64,000 nt of DNA from Podospora bellae-mahoneyi (lineage: Eukaryota; Ascomycota; Sordariomycetes; Sordariales; Podosporaceae). The notes beneath the pieces are model-generated. The model ran no database searches. It worked only from the letters and a program-made list of their open reading frames with translations, and was not told where the DNA came from. The translations under genes were made by a program, and so were the position numbers. The stretch spans positions 1,922,001 to 1,986,000 of the forward strand of contig NC_085883.1 in the NCBI RefSeq assembly GCF_035222275.1, read 5' to 3'. Shown here piece after piece: positions 12,817 to 25,738 of this stretch (position 1 is the first letter of the stretch; each line of letters begins with the position of its first letter).

Positions 12817-13095
12817 TCACCTGATCTTTCTCTTCTTCCTGTACGGGTCGTTCGACACGGCCTGCGGGTTGGGATCAAGTGGTCGAAGTTTGCTAACAAG
12901 AAATTATTTGTCAACCGCCACCGCAAGTGCTCGCTTGCTTGGGATAGCCTACCAGTCACTGCATATATCTTGCACATACACATCTTGATGTATTCCGTTT
13001 TGACCAAAACAACCACGACCAAACTTGGGACAGTTGTCGAACTTGGCAAAGGCCCGGTGGCCGCAGGTAAACACCCAGTCAGATTGCACACACAT
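12817..13095 (-). CDS. Small Cys/His-rich protein, intact copy with one intron
   Basis: Two minus-strand exons (13095-12953 and 12892-12817, 60-nt intron) encode 72 residues starting MCVQSDW. Putative metal ligands are C2, C11, H13, C22, C29, H36, C45 and C48, in the pattern CGHR, DNC, GRGCFG, DVYVQDIC, DC. After that come DPNP and a short basic tail ending KKRKIR. The intron splits the codon of the last Cys; splicing restores both that Cys and the conserved DPNP segment, strong support for the join. The same pattern occurs in the protein at 57377-57853, which has no intron there. There is no signal peptide or membrane segment. The function is unknown; zinc binding is inferred only from the Cys/His spacing. 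It is too small to appear as a single long open frame. Confidence 0.75.
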
Positions 13096-16000
13096 TTATG
13101 ACTATGTTCTGGGTTTGGCTGTGTTGAAGGCGAAGGGATATGTAACTGTTGCCTCAGTGGTGGTGCTCGGAGAAGAGCGGAGTAGGAGGTATGACCGAGA
13201 GTCGTCGGCTAGCTGTCTTTGGATGAGCAAAGTGTGCTGCAGACAATGGAGTGATGATGGCGACCAGCTTCAAAGTTGGTAACAGGTATTTATAAACGTA
13301 GGCGGTGATGGCACTCTTCAGAGGCAACGCAAGAAGGGCTGTCTAATAACAGCAGTGCTCTTCAGCGGCCGGGAAACCGTAGCTCACGGAGCCAAGACGA
13401 CTAACATCGTCTCTTGTCGACAGGGGAATCTAGAACCCAATTGCGAGAGGCAGTCAGTAGCAATGTTTTCGTGAGGATACTGCGAGGTAGCAGGGTACAG
13501 AGACAACTCTGATGTTGTTGAAGAGAAAAACGAGACAGAAGGAGAGGGGGACACCAAGACATTGATAACAGGGACAAGGTCACAGAAATGTGTAAGCCAG
13601 GGCTCCTGCGTAACACACGCATCCCTCCGAAGTGTCTCCAGCGGGAAGTCGAGTGTAGACGATGCGCACTGGTGCATGTAGAGACATGTAAGACAAGTTA
13701 CAAGGCTGCTTGCCCACTAGTGATTTGACAATATGCAAAGTCTCTCTCGTATCACTGAGATAGGGAAGTGATGCCTCACATTTGGATGATATCTCGACAA
13801 GGCTTGGATATCCCTTGGTGCTTCCGTCGGCCGAAGAGAAAAGAGGCGCGCATATGTAACAGGGAAAACGTGGTGTTTGCCAGGAAATCTGGGGAGGGTA
13901 TAGAGCAACAAAACATCACAACTCAAGGGCCGGACCTGCATGCCAATCAGTTTGTGCCGCGCTAACGTATGTACAGCAGCAAGAAGACCGGATGGTCCAG
14001 ACCTTTTGCCTCAAGTTCTGAGGTGGCCTCCGGGTTGACGTAACCCGGTCGTGATCATGGATGTCTTTGTCGGTGCAGCTGACCGAGGCCTGCTGCGGGG
14101 AACCTCGAGTTCTTGGAGCAAACAACTTTGCGATGACAATTGGCGGCTCTGACGAAAATGCAGTCATCCGCTTGAGGCTGTGATGTTGTGCGAGACTCGC
14201 TCTGAGAGGTCCACGTCGGATCATGAAATTGTCTGAAAGAATGCTATGCAGAAGCTAAGCTCGATTGAAGATGCAGACTGCAGCCAACCTGCCTCGAGCC
14301 TGCCTGCTCCCATGTTCCTTCCTCTTGGCTCACCGCTGCCTACAATCTATGATGCATTGACCAACCAAGATAGAAAGCAGCGAAATAAGGAGCCATCAGC
14401 TCTACCTATTCTCCACCAAGAACGTCGATGAGATATGAATCACAAGAAAGAAGGTCGTATGTTGACTTATCTCAGCAAGCCTTCCCGCTTCCTTCCCTCC
14501 CTCCCGTCCCGTCTCACTTTTTCATCCCGTCTCACTTCATCCCAGCCCAGCGCCTCGGGTACCTTTGCCAGTTTCGCAGATTCATCAAAATTCCTCGCCT
14601 CCCGCTTCCCGTTTCCATGGGACCAGACCCTCGGTTTATGTAAGAAGGACCCTGGGAGTGTGGTCAAGAGCAGGTACTCGAACAAAGAGACTCCTACAAA
14701 TTCGAGACCACGGCTCGGCTCACCATGGTTTCGGTGGTCTGACTTCCCACTTTCACTCCCTTTCATTAGACCTCTGGATTCGATTCTCTCACATACTCAG
14801 ATGCTCACGTAGACAACACGCTGCATCAGGCCACAAAACCTCAAGATCAGTCATGTGAACCGCAAGCCCATCTCCTCGGTGTCACTAGAGCTGACCATTT
14901 TCAGGCGGAAACGACTAAAGTCGCCTCTCGCCTCCACTACTTGCGTGTTGCCGTCAGCCTCCTACTTCAGGGTCATGTGTCAACTGTCAAACACTTTGTG
15001 ACTTGGCTCAAGCCTCAGCTATCCGCCACCAAAGCAGACACCGACTACAGTGGCGCTGAAACTGAAGGGACAAGAGGGAGGGAAGCTGCTGTCTTGGACC
15101 CTGTCACACCTCAACAATTCGCCCAGCTTGCCCATCTCCCCCAAAACAGCATTCTGCTTTCGGGGAGACGGAGAACATGTGGGTTTTAGCCAAATACCGT
15201 TTTCCCTCCCCTTTAGTCACACTGACTGACCGGCAAATAAAGTAGTCTCTGTGACTCGTTCCACTGACTTGCCGATAGACCCGACTTCATCCCGTTGCCT
15301 GTCCATGGTACTGGGCTCAAGGGAAGGTCAGGTTGTGTATAACGGAGGATATTGACCTGCTACCACTGCCTGTCGCACAACAGCGCACTGATGCTGCAGG
15401 TAGCCTCAATGTCTTCAGCTCCGCGTGAACTGACATGCCAAAACACAGTAGTTCGCGTGTCTATCGGTCGCCTCTTCATGTCTGTCGCCGCCTTCAAGCA
15501 GTCAACCGTGACTAGGGTGTGCTTGGACTATCTGAGGATCCTCTAACAATCAGGGTCATCATGGACAAACAATTGCTCTTCATGCCGCATGCCTCGTATA
15601 GACCCTCGAATGTCTTGGACTGTGCATACAAGACCCTTGAAACTCACGCCAGATCCCATATGCCTCATTTCAAAATAGAAACAGTCTCAACGCCGAGAAT
15701 ACATACTGTCAAATGCCAGGGCAACAAGGTCGCTCCCGTCCCGCCGTCAACACGGAAGGCTACTCCATGCTCATGTCAACGGCCGCAGGCTCCAGGAGCG
15801 GAGGTGTTGTACGTAGAAACCGTTGTGGCACCGGGAATTAAGCATAAACCACCTGATCTATGTTCACTTGCATTCTAGGTTCTGATACTCCTAGCTACGT
15901 AGACCATTCAGCAGCAATCCCCGCCGATAAATTTGCTGAGTTGTCGTCGAATGCGCCTGAGAATCTGTAGAAACAACTCAATTCAGCAGAGTTTCATGTG

Positions 16001-17078
16001 GAAGTATTATCTGAGCATCACAGTACCTAAATAATAGCTCTCTTCCAAACCTGAGTAGATAACTTTTGTCAACGGAAGGCAATGCCCAGCAAACAGACTT
16101 CCTCTTTTCTCTAGTGACCCCAATCCCAGATCAGCTTCCGCCACACAGTACAATACTCAGTAAGCTCCCTTTGTTTTGTCCCAGACCCCCTTATTACCCC
16201 GCATATCATCTTCTGTGTAGAAAGATTCGGAGATCTGTCTCTCAGCCATGCTGAACACCAGATTTGAAGATCACAAGAAGAACTCCACCAACCCGCACTC
16301 CCTCTAATGAACACCTGGATGACATGCCTCCTAACGCTCCCCACCCTCGAGCAAATACCATGGGATCAGAAGTCTCATCTCAATCTAGCGAATTCGGCGT
16401 GAAAACAGAGCCTTATCTAGCATTTATGGTTTATCAACATGCCCACCTCTTCGCTTTCACACCTACGAGCGTGACCAGCCAGGTGTCGGAAGACCATCAG
16501 CAATGGGAATGAAAGGGCAATACACACCTACTAGCTTTTACAGAGACATAATAGTTCAATATCGTGGCAGTTATGGTCGTTAATGATGGTAGTGATGGGG
16601 AAAAGGCGTCGGAGAATGTCATGTCAGATTCAGGGGCCATATATAGCATATAGCCCTAACCCCACTGGGGGGAACTGCACCGCGATCCGGAGGGGGGATG
16701 CACCCCTATCATCTCTCTTTTTTAAATGTCCTTTTGCCTTTCCATATCCGCCGGCACCAACAACGTGACACAGCATATCGGCTCAGACAACAAGGAACCA
16801 GAGACATCCACAAGATACGCTGACTGGACAAACATCCCCTAAACAACTATGAAATGGTAAAACACCCCGACTGCCCAAAAGGCACACGTGAAGATATCCG
16901 TGATTTAAACCAGAGTTGAATTTCCTTTCCCTTTTCTATCTTCCTATTTTGCACAAATATAATACAACTATGGACTCCTATCTCCTGTCTGTCATCATGT
17001 AGTTGTGGGGGGGGGGGTATCTCGTGTCATATATAGTCTTACATCTTTATACACGACTTCTTTTTTCCAAAATCCTTT
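13096..17078. other. Non-coding stretch between the small genes and COX15
   Basis: I see no convincing gene. Open frames are under 125 codons and lack motifs. A run of ten G lies near 17007-17016, and the COX15 3' end faces this region from the right. Confidence 0.45.
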
Positions 17079-18636
17079 TTATGCCTTGGTGGCAGCATTC
17101 TTTGCGACCTCCTGCATCTTCTGGCTCAACGCCTGTGTCTTCAAGGGCTGAGCACCCTGCTTCAATTGCCTCTGAACCAGCGCCACAGTATTCTTGGGGA
17201 TTCTGAGCCGTTGACCCAAAACGAGGGCACCCGAAAGGAGTGCAAGAGCACCTGCCTGGTGGGTGGCTGCCAAATGGATAGGCACAATGTAGATAAGCGT
17301 GGTAATTCCGAGAGCGACCTGGAGAGAAACCAAGTGAACGAGTCCCAAAACACCCTTTCGGACGTTGGGAGGCATGGCGGCCTGGACACGGCCGGTGCGG
17401 GAGTAGGCGAACAGGGCGAGAACAGCAGTAAAAGTGGTCATGGCGAGAATGCGGTGGTCGAGCTGAACAAATGAAGGGTTCTCGAGCATGTTGCGCCACC
17501 AGATATCGGAGCCGTCTTCCTTGCGGGAGTAGAACTTGTCGAGAAGTTCGGCCTTGGGCGGCATGTAGCCCGTGCCCATCTTGGGAAACTCGTTGTAGAT
17601 AAGACCGGCATCGAGGCCAGCGACAAGAGCGCCCGAAAGGACCGTGGTAAAGATAAGAGCAGTGAGGCCGAGAACGGAGCGCCTGAGGATGTTGAGGGCC
17701 GGGTTCTTCAGAGCGGAAAAGTGTTCGGTATAATACGCGGGGTTGCCGAGAGCACGGTGGGTGCGGAAGACGCTGAGACCGGCGAGAAGCATCCAGGAGT
17801 AGCAGGCAAAGGCGGCGGCAAGGTGAGTGGCGAGGCGGTACTGGCTGACACGGGGGTGCGAGCCGGGAGCAAAGAGATCATCCTTCAAGCCAGACTTGAC
17901 CATCCACCAACCAATAAAGCCTTGAAATCCGATAAGAGCAGAAATTCCGACCAGGTTGGCAGCCATCCGTGGGGTGACTTTGCGGCGAGCGATGAAGTAG
18001 ATAGTCGGGATCACGAAGGAGAGGCCGATGAAGCGGCCCCAGAGGCGATGTGTCCATTCCATAAAGTAGATCTTCTTGAACTCGTCAAGGTCCATGTGGG
18101 GGTTGATGAGCTTGTATTCCGGGGAGGCGCGATACTTGTCGAATTCAGAGTCCCAGTCCTCGGCGGACATGGGCGGCAGTGAGCCCGTGAGGGGTCTCCA
18201 TTCTGTGATACTCAGACTACAGCGGAACTATATGTCAGCCTGGTGTCTCCGGGGACAGCCAAGTACGCAGCCAGACGACATACCCAGACTCGGTCAACCG
18301 TGTAAGTCCACCAAAGACGACAATACCAAAGACACTAGCGGCGCTACCAAGAAGCCAGTACCCAACGGATTTGGCATTGGTTGCGGGGAATGAGGATTTC
18401 TTTTCAGAGGTTTTATTCGAAGTCTTTTCGTTTTGGATATTCTTGCTGAGGGAGGCTATGGGGGACTTGGTCTTGGTGGCATAGCTACGGATCGCCGGAG
18501 CTCTGGCCGCCACGAGCTTGAGAATGTGGGATGGCGGGGGAGGTGATGCCTGTTGACATAGACATTGACCGCAAGCGAATGAAGATTTGGATAGCTGGGT
18601 AGCTGCTCTACGCAGCCCGAGCTGAAAGAGGGACAT
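17079..18636 (-). CDS. COX15: Haem A synthase, cytochrome c oxidase assembly protein Cox15
   Basis: Two exons (18636-18284 and 18216-17079; 67-nt intron) encode 496 residues. Cox15 is an inner mitochondrial membrane enzyme that oxidises haem O to haem A for cytochrome c oxidase. The N-terminus (MSLFQLGLRRAA..., then SYATKTK) is a basic, acid-free presequence. After the first membrane span comes TRLTESG joined to LSITEW exactly across the intron, a hallmark of the family. Conserved haem-ligand histidines are seen in WTHRLWGR, ATHLAAAF, LDHRILA and AATHQAGA. Hydrophobic spans fit the eight-helix fold. The ATG at 18636 is chosen because it begins the presequence; upstream frame without this Met looks like leader. 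Confidence 0.96.
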
Positions 18637-19065
18637 GGCTATGCCTTTGCGCCGGCAATGGCGGAGCTGATCTGGAGCTGTTCTTTGCTTTGCTGAGCTC
18701 ACCTGAGAAACGTTGGAATCACGATTCTCTCCATTGGCTTGATAATCAGCCCACCGTTGAAAAGCACTGGCCAGATGAAGGCCTGTGCCTTGCCCACCAC
18801 AGCTCCACAGCTTGGCCATCAGGGGTGGACCTTCCCTGAGAAACATCAAGGGAAAGAGCGGATGAACCTCAGTTGAGCTGAGCACACACCGAAATATTTG
18901 ATCAATTCATTTCAATTTTGAATTTTGAAACATCAAACTCTCTCGCTACATCTTGAGAGACTGAGAGACTGAAGCACACATTTATATATCGTTTATTATA
19001 CACCCGCCCTGAACGCCAGCCTAAATGCAATCCCATCGTGTGTATCCTACAATCACCTACGAGCC
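18637..19065. other. Spacer between COX15 and the CDF gene
   Basis: About 430 bases with no gene. It should hold the COX15 promoter and leader and the 3' end of the upstream minus-strand transporter gene. No motif is claimed. Confidence 0.6.
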
Positions 19066-20699
19066 TCATTGAGTGGCGGTCGTCTCGCTTGACGAGTCTC
19101 CGGAAGCGGCCATCTTCGGTTTCCTGAACAGGATGATATCTTTCAGGCTTCGCTTGACGTTGCTCTTAGGCGCAAACAAGGGCTTGTGCTCCTCGTTGAC
19201 GTCGTGTTGGTGGTCATAGTCGACGTGCACAAACGCCCTCTCAACATCAGCCAGACCCTCGAGCTTACGCTGCAGGTCCTGGCCCACGTCATGCGTCACC
19301 TTTAGTGGCAGCCCCTCGTCCATGACAATGTCCATCTCGACAAAGTACTTGTGGCCGGCATGGTACGCTCGGCATGTGTCGACCTTGAGGATCCTGTCGT
19401 CGTGTGTCACGCCCATGTAGATGAGCTTGGAGATGAACTCCTTGGGCGCCGACTTGCCCACCAGCAGCCAGATGTGCTCAAAGGCGTTGGACACCCACGA
19501 AAACAGGATGATCAACGCAACGAGGATGGCGCCGATGGGGTCCAGGTACCACGCAATCTTTTCGCCAACGACCGCCATGATCAAACCGAAGCTGTTGATG
19601 GCAATGTCGTTGCGGTGGTCGATGTAGAAGATGAACACGGTTGGGAACCTGCGATACATCAAGCAGTACACCATCATGCTACCCTTGGCAAAGACTATGA
19701 GCTGTCAGTACCACTCATGACCTGACCGAATGCGATGTACATACTGGCAACACCGATGAAGACCAGTGGGACGATGTGAAGCTCCTCGGATTCTGTTGGC
19801 GCTCCGGCCCCTAGTGTTCGGCCAGACTCAATCTACGACATTGTAAGGATATTGTGGCCTGACACTTTGTTTCAAGATGCTAACTCACCAACAGCTGGAT
19901 AGCAACAGTAGTCATCAATGCACAAAACAGAATGATGGCCATGGCTTCTATTCTTGTACGGCCCTGCCTATTGTCAGCTACAATTCTCTGCATCAGGGAC
20001 CACCACGTCAACTTACCACAGGATACTTGTACACGCTGGGCCTCGCAGCAAGCCACGAGGCTATCAACATCACGAACGACGAAACAAGATCCATGAAAGC
20101 ATCGGCCGTGGTGGCGAAGAGAGCCAAAGATCCGGTCGAGATGGCGGCATACAGCTGAATGATGAACAGGCAAAAGTTGATGATAAAGGAGCCCCTGATG
20201 GCAAACTTGATCTTGGGGGCATATTTCGCATCTTTCTCAATGGCAACCTGCTCTTCATCATCGGCACCCAGGAAGTCGTCAATAAGAGCATTCTGCTGGG
20301 CATAGTACTTCTTGAGTCTCCGCTTGTTGCCTTTAGGATGCTCAATCTTCATCTGCTTCTGACTGATGTTCTCACGACGGTGCCTAGCAATATCGAGAGG
20401 ATCCGCGAGCGAGGTTGTCGTGGCTTGTCTGGTTGGACCGGCTGGAATGGCGACTTCTTTCTCAGCTGCTGTACTGGCTGGATCTGCTCCGGGCTGGGCA
20501 TCCGACTGGATCTCGGGGGAGGTGGAAGCTGGTGCATTTTCAGGGGGGCTGACTCCTGTTACCATGTGTTAGACTCCCAAGCTTCATGATGTTCAAGCCT
20601 ACGACTTGACAAGACAAGCCTGTTTGCAGCATGATTTCGAGGTTCAGATGGGTACGTACCTGCCGGCCAGCCATCATCTGAAGTGCCCTGGGCTGCCAT
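19066..20699 (-). CDS. Cation diffusion facilitator (CDF) metal transporter, Mn-type motifs
   Basis: Five exons (20699-20660, 20555-20017, 19963-19889, 19832-19745, 19694-19066) encode 456 residues; all joins keep frame. A hydrophilic N-terminal region (about 150 residues) precedes the membrane core. The metal site in helix 2 reads ADAFMDLVS and in helix 5 DHRNDIAIN. Both are DxxxD, the arrangement of the manganese-type CDF branch, rather than the HxxxD usual in zinc carriers. A cytoplasmic C-terminal domain follows (EMDIVMDEG, then HDVGQDLQ and VHVDYDH). CDF proteins export divalent cations from the cytosol into organelles or out of the cell by proton antiport. Mn preference is an inference from the motifs. 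The gene is divergent to a ZIP importer about 2.2 kb away. Confidence 0.9.
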
Positions 20700-22954
20700 T
20701 GGACTGTCGATCTTGGGTCTGAAGTGGGACGGTTGGGTTCGACAAGCTTGAATTACAATCGAAATCCTATGGCAGGAACTATCAAGAGATGCGCCAGAGA
20801 CGGCGACAGTATTATAGGACTGAGCAACCAGCCACTTCACAACTCAGGAGAGCGGCCTCAATCCACCAAGCGGGATTTCACCATGTCACATTTGCAACCT
20901 ACATCCAACCCATTCCTGATTTGGGCAAGAAAGGGTCAAGTTTACAATTCCATTCACATCACCATCACATCACCACAGACACTACTGTATCGAAAACGGC
21001 ACAGCCACCTGAGATTATGTACCCCTTATGAGTTTTGGAGCGGCTGGTGCTCAAGCTTGTACTGTTTACAGCATGCGTAGCCGAGAAAGCAACTTGTTGG
21101 TCTAGTGCGGGAAAGATCAAGCGGGAGCTAGTCTCTTGAGACCACCACCTCCTCCAAGACCAAGCTCTGTGCCGAGCATCCAGTTTTTGGGTTCCACGGT
21201 ACAAGCTCCGAGCTCTAGCCTAGGCCCTCTGAATATTCCATGGACGGGCCACGAAGTCACTTGACAAGGTGACATCGGGACCAAAAGCGCCACTACACCA
21301 GAGTCCCCCGTCGCCGTTGGCTGGTGGAATGTTTCAACCGGGCGGAAGCCGGAAACCCCTAACGGTTAATGCACCACCATCTAGCAAGATCTCCGCTTCA
21401 CCAGTTACAGTTGCCACCTTCTCCAGATGTTGCCTGGACGTATACTACAGAGAGCAATTGAACAACAGCTAGATACTCGAGCTTCCCGGCCAAAACTTCA
21501 ACCTGGACTGAACACGACCAACTGTATTTTTATATAGCAATCCTTCATGATCTCTCGCGCAGGGCCAGTGTTAGACTTGGGCCAAGGAGCAAAACCCCAC
21601 GATTGCACGGATCTCCCCGTCTTGTCGCAGCACCCTGCAGAGAACCCCTGTCTCCAGGGGTTCCTTGCCAAGCGGTCAGTGCCTGAACCCCTCTCTTTCG
21701 GCTCTTGTTGCCCCAACTCTGGGGTGAGAGGGCAGGTTTTGGCGACTTGCCTAAAGCAGCTCAACGATGGTTCCAGTGAAGGGCCAAATCAGCGTCCATT
21801 GGGCGTTTTGAGAAAGATGATGACTGGCACAGAGTTGCCAGAGTTGCACCCAAGAGTTGCACCGTCTCCTTGGAGATCTGCGGCTCTCGAGTGTTTGCGA
21901 TTGCACTGCCACGCCACAGATTCGGCAGCATACCGAGACATCATGGACTCTTGATATATTGAAAAAAAAATGCCCGAGTGTCACTCTTAATCTTGAACGC
22001 TTCAACAGTCGCCAGGAGAAGGTGGAACCTGTTTCACACCGTCTTCTGTTCCCTTCTTCGAACAAAACAATGCTCCCTTCCTCTGGCTATCACTGGCTAT
22101 CACTGGCTACCAGTAATCAGATCTAGGCTCTTCGACGACTCCCCTCTGCGAATCCGTTTTAGGTTTTGCCAAGCTCAAACCGAGGCTCCAGTTTGAGCTT
22201 GACCATTGCTACACGGACATGGCCTCCCTGTCTCCCTTGTTTGGCTCTAGATGCTCGTCGAGAGGACTACGACTTGGTTTCCAGCTGAAGTCTAGGCTGG
22301 ATTGCTTGGTGCAACGATCAGCTTGAGCCAGAGTCTCACGGTCGTCAGAAACCTGGGAGCGACAGTTGCATGGACTCGTTCATCCCAGCAATCTTTGATC
22401 ACAGAGCCAGTCTATTGGTTCGTCTTGGCCTTCTTGTCTGTGACAGACTTGGGCGTGGATTCCCATGTCGCCTTTCGGTTCTTCGGCTGCTGCTCTCTCG
22501 GGGCATGAGTCGCGGCAGATCTTGCCGTGGTGTTACCCCATTGATCCACAGTGCGGTCTTGGAAATCGTACTTACTAAAGAGCAACGGCAGTATCTCGAA
22601 CTTGGATTCTGGACTCTTGGCTCTTTTCCCACCCTTGTCACGTCTTTTGGTCCTCAGGAGGACATAAGCCTTTCTTTCTATCGCTACCGCTTTTTGTTTA
22701 CTTTTTCTCTCTTCTCCTTCTTTCTCTTCTTTTTGCATCGTTATCGCCTCAACCCGGTGATGGTGCATTTCGCACCCAACCCGCCCCTTTTCCTTTCCTA
22801 GTCTCCTTTCTCTTCTTCTCAGCTGCCGGGCGGTTTCTTCTACGTACACTCTTGATTTCATCTTCTCTTTGGGATAGACCTGGAGTCGTTCTGTCTTTAA
22901 CACACGAGGTACTGGTATACCGAAACCGCTTGACGCGGAAAAAAAATAAGAAAA
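20700..22954. other. Divergent intergenic region between CDF and ZIP genes
   Basis: About 2.2 kb with no gene recognised; frames here are short. It serves as promoter for both metal transporters. About 22083-22112 has a short tandem of ATCACTGGCT units, and 22660-22830 is pyrimidine-rich before the ZIP start. I searched by eye for the Zap1-type palindrome ACCTTNAAGGT and did not find it. Confidence 0.5.
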
Positions 22955-24510
22955 ATGGATGAAAAGCCGCAGTGTGGGAGCGGTGAGGAGGTCGGAGAGT
23001 ATGACCTCCCGCTTCACGTCGCGGGTCTTTGTAAGTTCTGTGTCCAAGTGAGATTTAACGGATGCATAGGCTGACTTGTCTTCCAGTCATGGTGCTGGCT
23101 GCCTCGATCTTTGGTGCCGGTTTCCCAGTGGTGGCCAAGAAGGTAAAGTGGGTAAAGGTGCCTACCTCGGTGTTCTTCGCTTGCAAGCATTTTGGTACTG
23201 GTGTTCTGATCGCCACAGCGTTCGTTCATGTAAGTGGTTCTGTGGCCTCATGAAAATAGCGTTTTCTGACAGACCACAGCTTCTCCCTGTTGCGTTCGGT
23301 AACCTGACAGACCCATGTCTTCCGGATTTGTTCACCACTCAGTATCCCGCCATGCCTGGTGTCATCATGATGGGATCGATGTTCTGTCTTTTTGTTCTGG
23401 AGATGTATCTCAATGCCAAGATGGGTGGCCATTCCCACGGAGGTGCGATGGGATTCGAGGCTTCTGGGCCGGCCCTTCCACAGCCAGAGTCCAAGCCGGC
23501 CTACCAACACACACACGCACCCGACCACAAGAGAGCTCCGTCTCGTCCGCCGAGATACACCGCTTACAGCGAGTTCGAGATTGAGGATATGGACTACGAG
23601 AAGAGAATGGCACAGAAGCTGTACGGCGAGAAGATGAACACCTACCCGCGCAGCGACAACCCCTTTGACGACATCAACGAATTGGAGGTTCGCTCCGAGA
23701 TGCCGCCTTGGTTTGTGGTCTTTTACGAGCAGTATGTCCGCCAGCGGTTGGAGATGGTCAACATGATCAAGTCGAGCCATGCGGCCCTGAGAAAGGAACA
23801 ACAACATCAATACGCCGAAGCTGAGAAACGCATGAGCATGCTTGCGCCTCCCCCGTCCCTTGCCGATTCCCCGTATATCGATGTCGAGACTGGCAAGCCT
23901 GTCGATCCGGCCGTGTTCAAGAAGATGTCGATGAATATTACCTTGTTGGAGGGCGGTATCTTGTTTCATTCGGTCTTTGTCGGTATGACCATCAGCATCA
24001 CCATCGACGGCTTTATTATTCTCCTGGTGGCTATCCTATTCCACCAGATGTTTGAGGGTCTCGGTCTTGGTTCCAGAATTGCTGCTGTCCCCTACAAGCA
24101 GGGCAGTCTTAGGCCTTGGATGCTGGTGCTTGCTTTTGGTTGCACTTGCCCAATTGGGCAGGCTATTGGCTTGATGGTGAAGGATTCATATGATCCCAAC
24201 AGTGCATTCGGGTTGATTATTGTTGGTGTTTTCAATGCCATGTGAGTGCCGTTGTTTCCAAGTAGCATTTCGAACACTAACCCGCATACCGTAGCTCGTC
24301 TGGTCTTCTTTTGTACGCTTCTCTTGTCGATCTGTTGGCTGAGGATTTCTTGTCCGAGGAGGCGGACAGGACCTTGACCAAGAAGCAGAAGAGGGACGCC
24401 TTCTTGTGGGTTTTACTGGGAGGTAAGAAATCAGAGCATATTCTCATTTCTTGTTTGATGCTGACTGTCTTGTAGCTGCCGGCATGTCCGTTGTCGGTGC
24501 ATTTGCCTAA
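22955..24510 (+). CDS. ZIP family zinc/iron transporter
   Basis: Five exons (22955-23030, 23087-23229, 23280-24241, 24295-24422, 24476-24510) give 447 residues. ZIP proteins bring Zn2+ or Fe2+ into the cytosol. The first span holds the typical ACKHFGTGVLIATAFVH, followed by LLPVAFGNLTDPC. The long loop between spans 3 and 4 carries His clusters (GGHSHGG and HTHAPDH) and a charged stretch. The metal path motifs HSVFVGMT (span 4) and HQMFEGLGLGSR (span 5) are intact, and the protein ends with the usual GAFA. It resembles the yeast ZRT1/ZRT2 group. Substrate is not proven by sequence. Confidence 0.95.
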
Positions 24511-25738
24511 ACGAACACGCAGAACCAGCGAGACAGTGTATGATAAGACCACGACCGACCCACGATGTCACGACCACAACGAAATCAGAGTAAGGAAGAG
24601 GGGATGAAATAGAAATGGCGCGTGACACGAAAGACATTCTTTACCAATTTCCTCGAATATCAACTTTTGTGCCGGGCACACACACACACGACCAGAAAAA
24701 GACGAGGTTTCCGCCGACTTTTACCGATCGCATCATCATTCATGAGAAGGCCAGACCACACCAAATCACCTACCTACCAAACACACCCACCACCCACACT
24801 ACCTTACCACGACCAGAAAAAAACAACAACAAGGGATGAGGATTCACAGGGCAAACGAATGATACCAAAGTGTGACTAATATTATATATACTCTCATTAA
24901 TCTTTTACTACAGCAATAGTCACTTTGACGGAGGGGCGCATTATATACCATTTGTCTTGTAATCATTCCTTTTTTTTCTTTTTTTTTCTTTTGGGCCGAG
25001 CCCCCTCTCTTCCTTTTTTTTAGCGCTGAAGAAGGGAAAAAGGGGAGGGGGGAAATCAAAGTCAATTTCTTGGTTCAGTAGAAATTATTTTTGGTGTTTC
25101 GAGCCTATGACTACTATATCTTATATCACTATTATGGTTGCCATTTTTGCTTGGGGGTGGATAGATGGATAGGGGGAGGTTCTGATCCTGTGGAAGTTGG
25201 GCGTTTATATCATCTAAGCGGACATTGGGCGTTTGAAATTTAAACGGGAAGTGAGGACTTGACTGGAGGGATGTAGTGTATGATTAAACAATTGACTGCT
25301 TGTGTACATGGACTTGGCAGACAAAGGGTGTTAAAACTGGGTGAGGTGGGTGGAAACAACCCCTGAGATGGAAAAGGAGCTGCTTACATCGAGGAAACAA
25401 TGTGGTGAGTCTGTTTTATCTAATTCGGTCAACTGTGGGAACAACAAAGACTTGGTTGGGCGGTAGGAGCGAGAAACAAAGGGTGGGTGGTGGAGGGTCG
25501 GGCCTGTTGACATACCGGATTAGGAATCCTTACTCAAAGACAAAGAACAAAGCATTTTCTCTTCTCACCTCTCTGACTACTATCACATATTTCAGTTGTT
25601 TTCAACACAACACCACAAGGTATTTTTTCTCACCAGGGCTCCTCTTGTTGATTTCAGCTTGAATCCTGGCTTCAGTGTTTACCCCCAGGCGGTTTACCAT
25701 CAAACCACGACATCACCAACCACCCCCAAACCCTCAAG
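24511..25738. other. Intergenic region, ZIP to kinase-like gene
   Basis: No gene seen. It contains long T-rich tracts (about 24965-25020) and the promoter of the kinase-like gene. Open frames are short and low-complexity. Confidence 0.55.

Noticed and set aside
22412-23047. Minus-strand frame of 211 codons overlapping the ZIP first exon
   Set aside because: Lys/Arg/Glu-rich complement of a pyrimidine-rich leader; no motif and conflicts with a well-supported gene.
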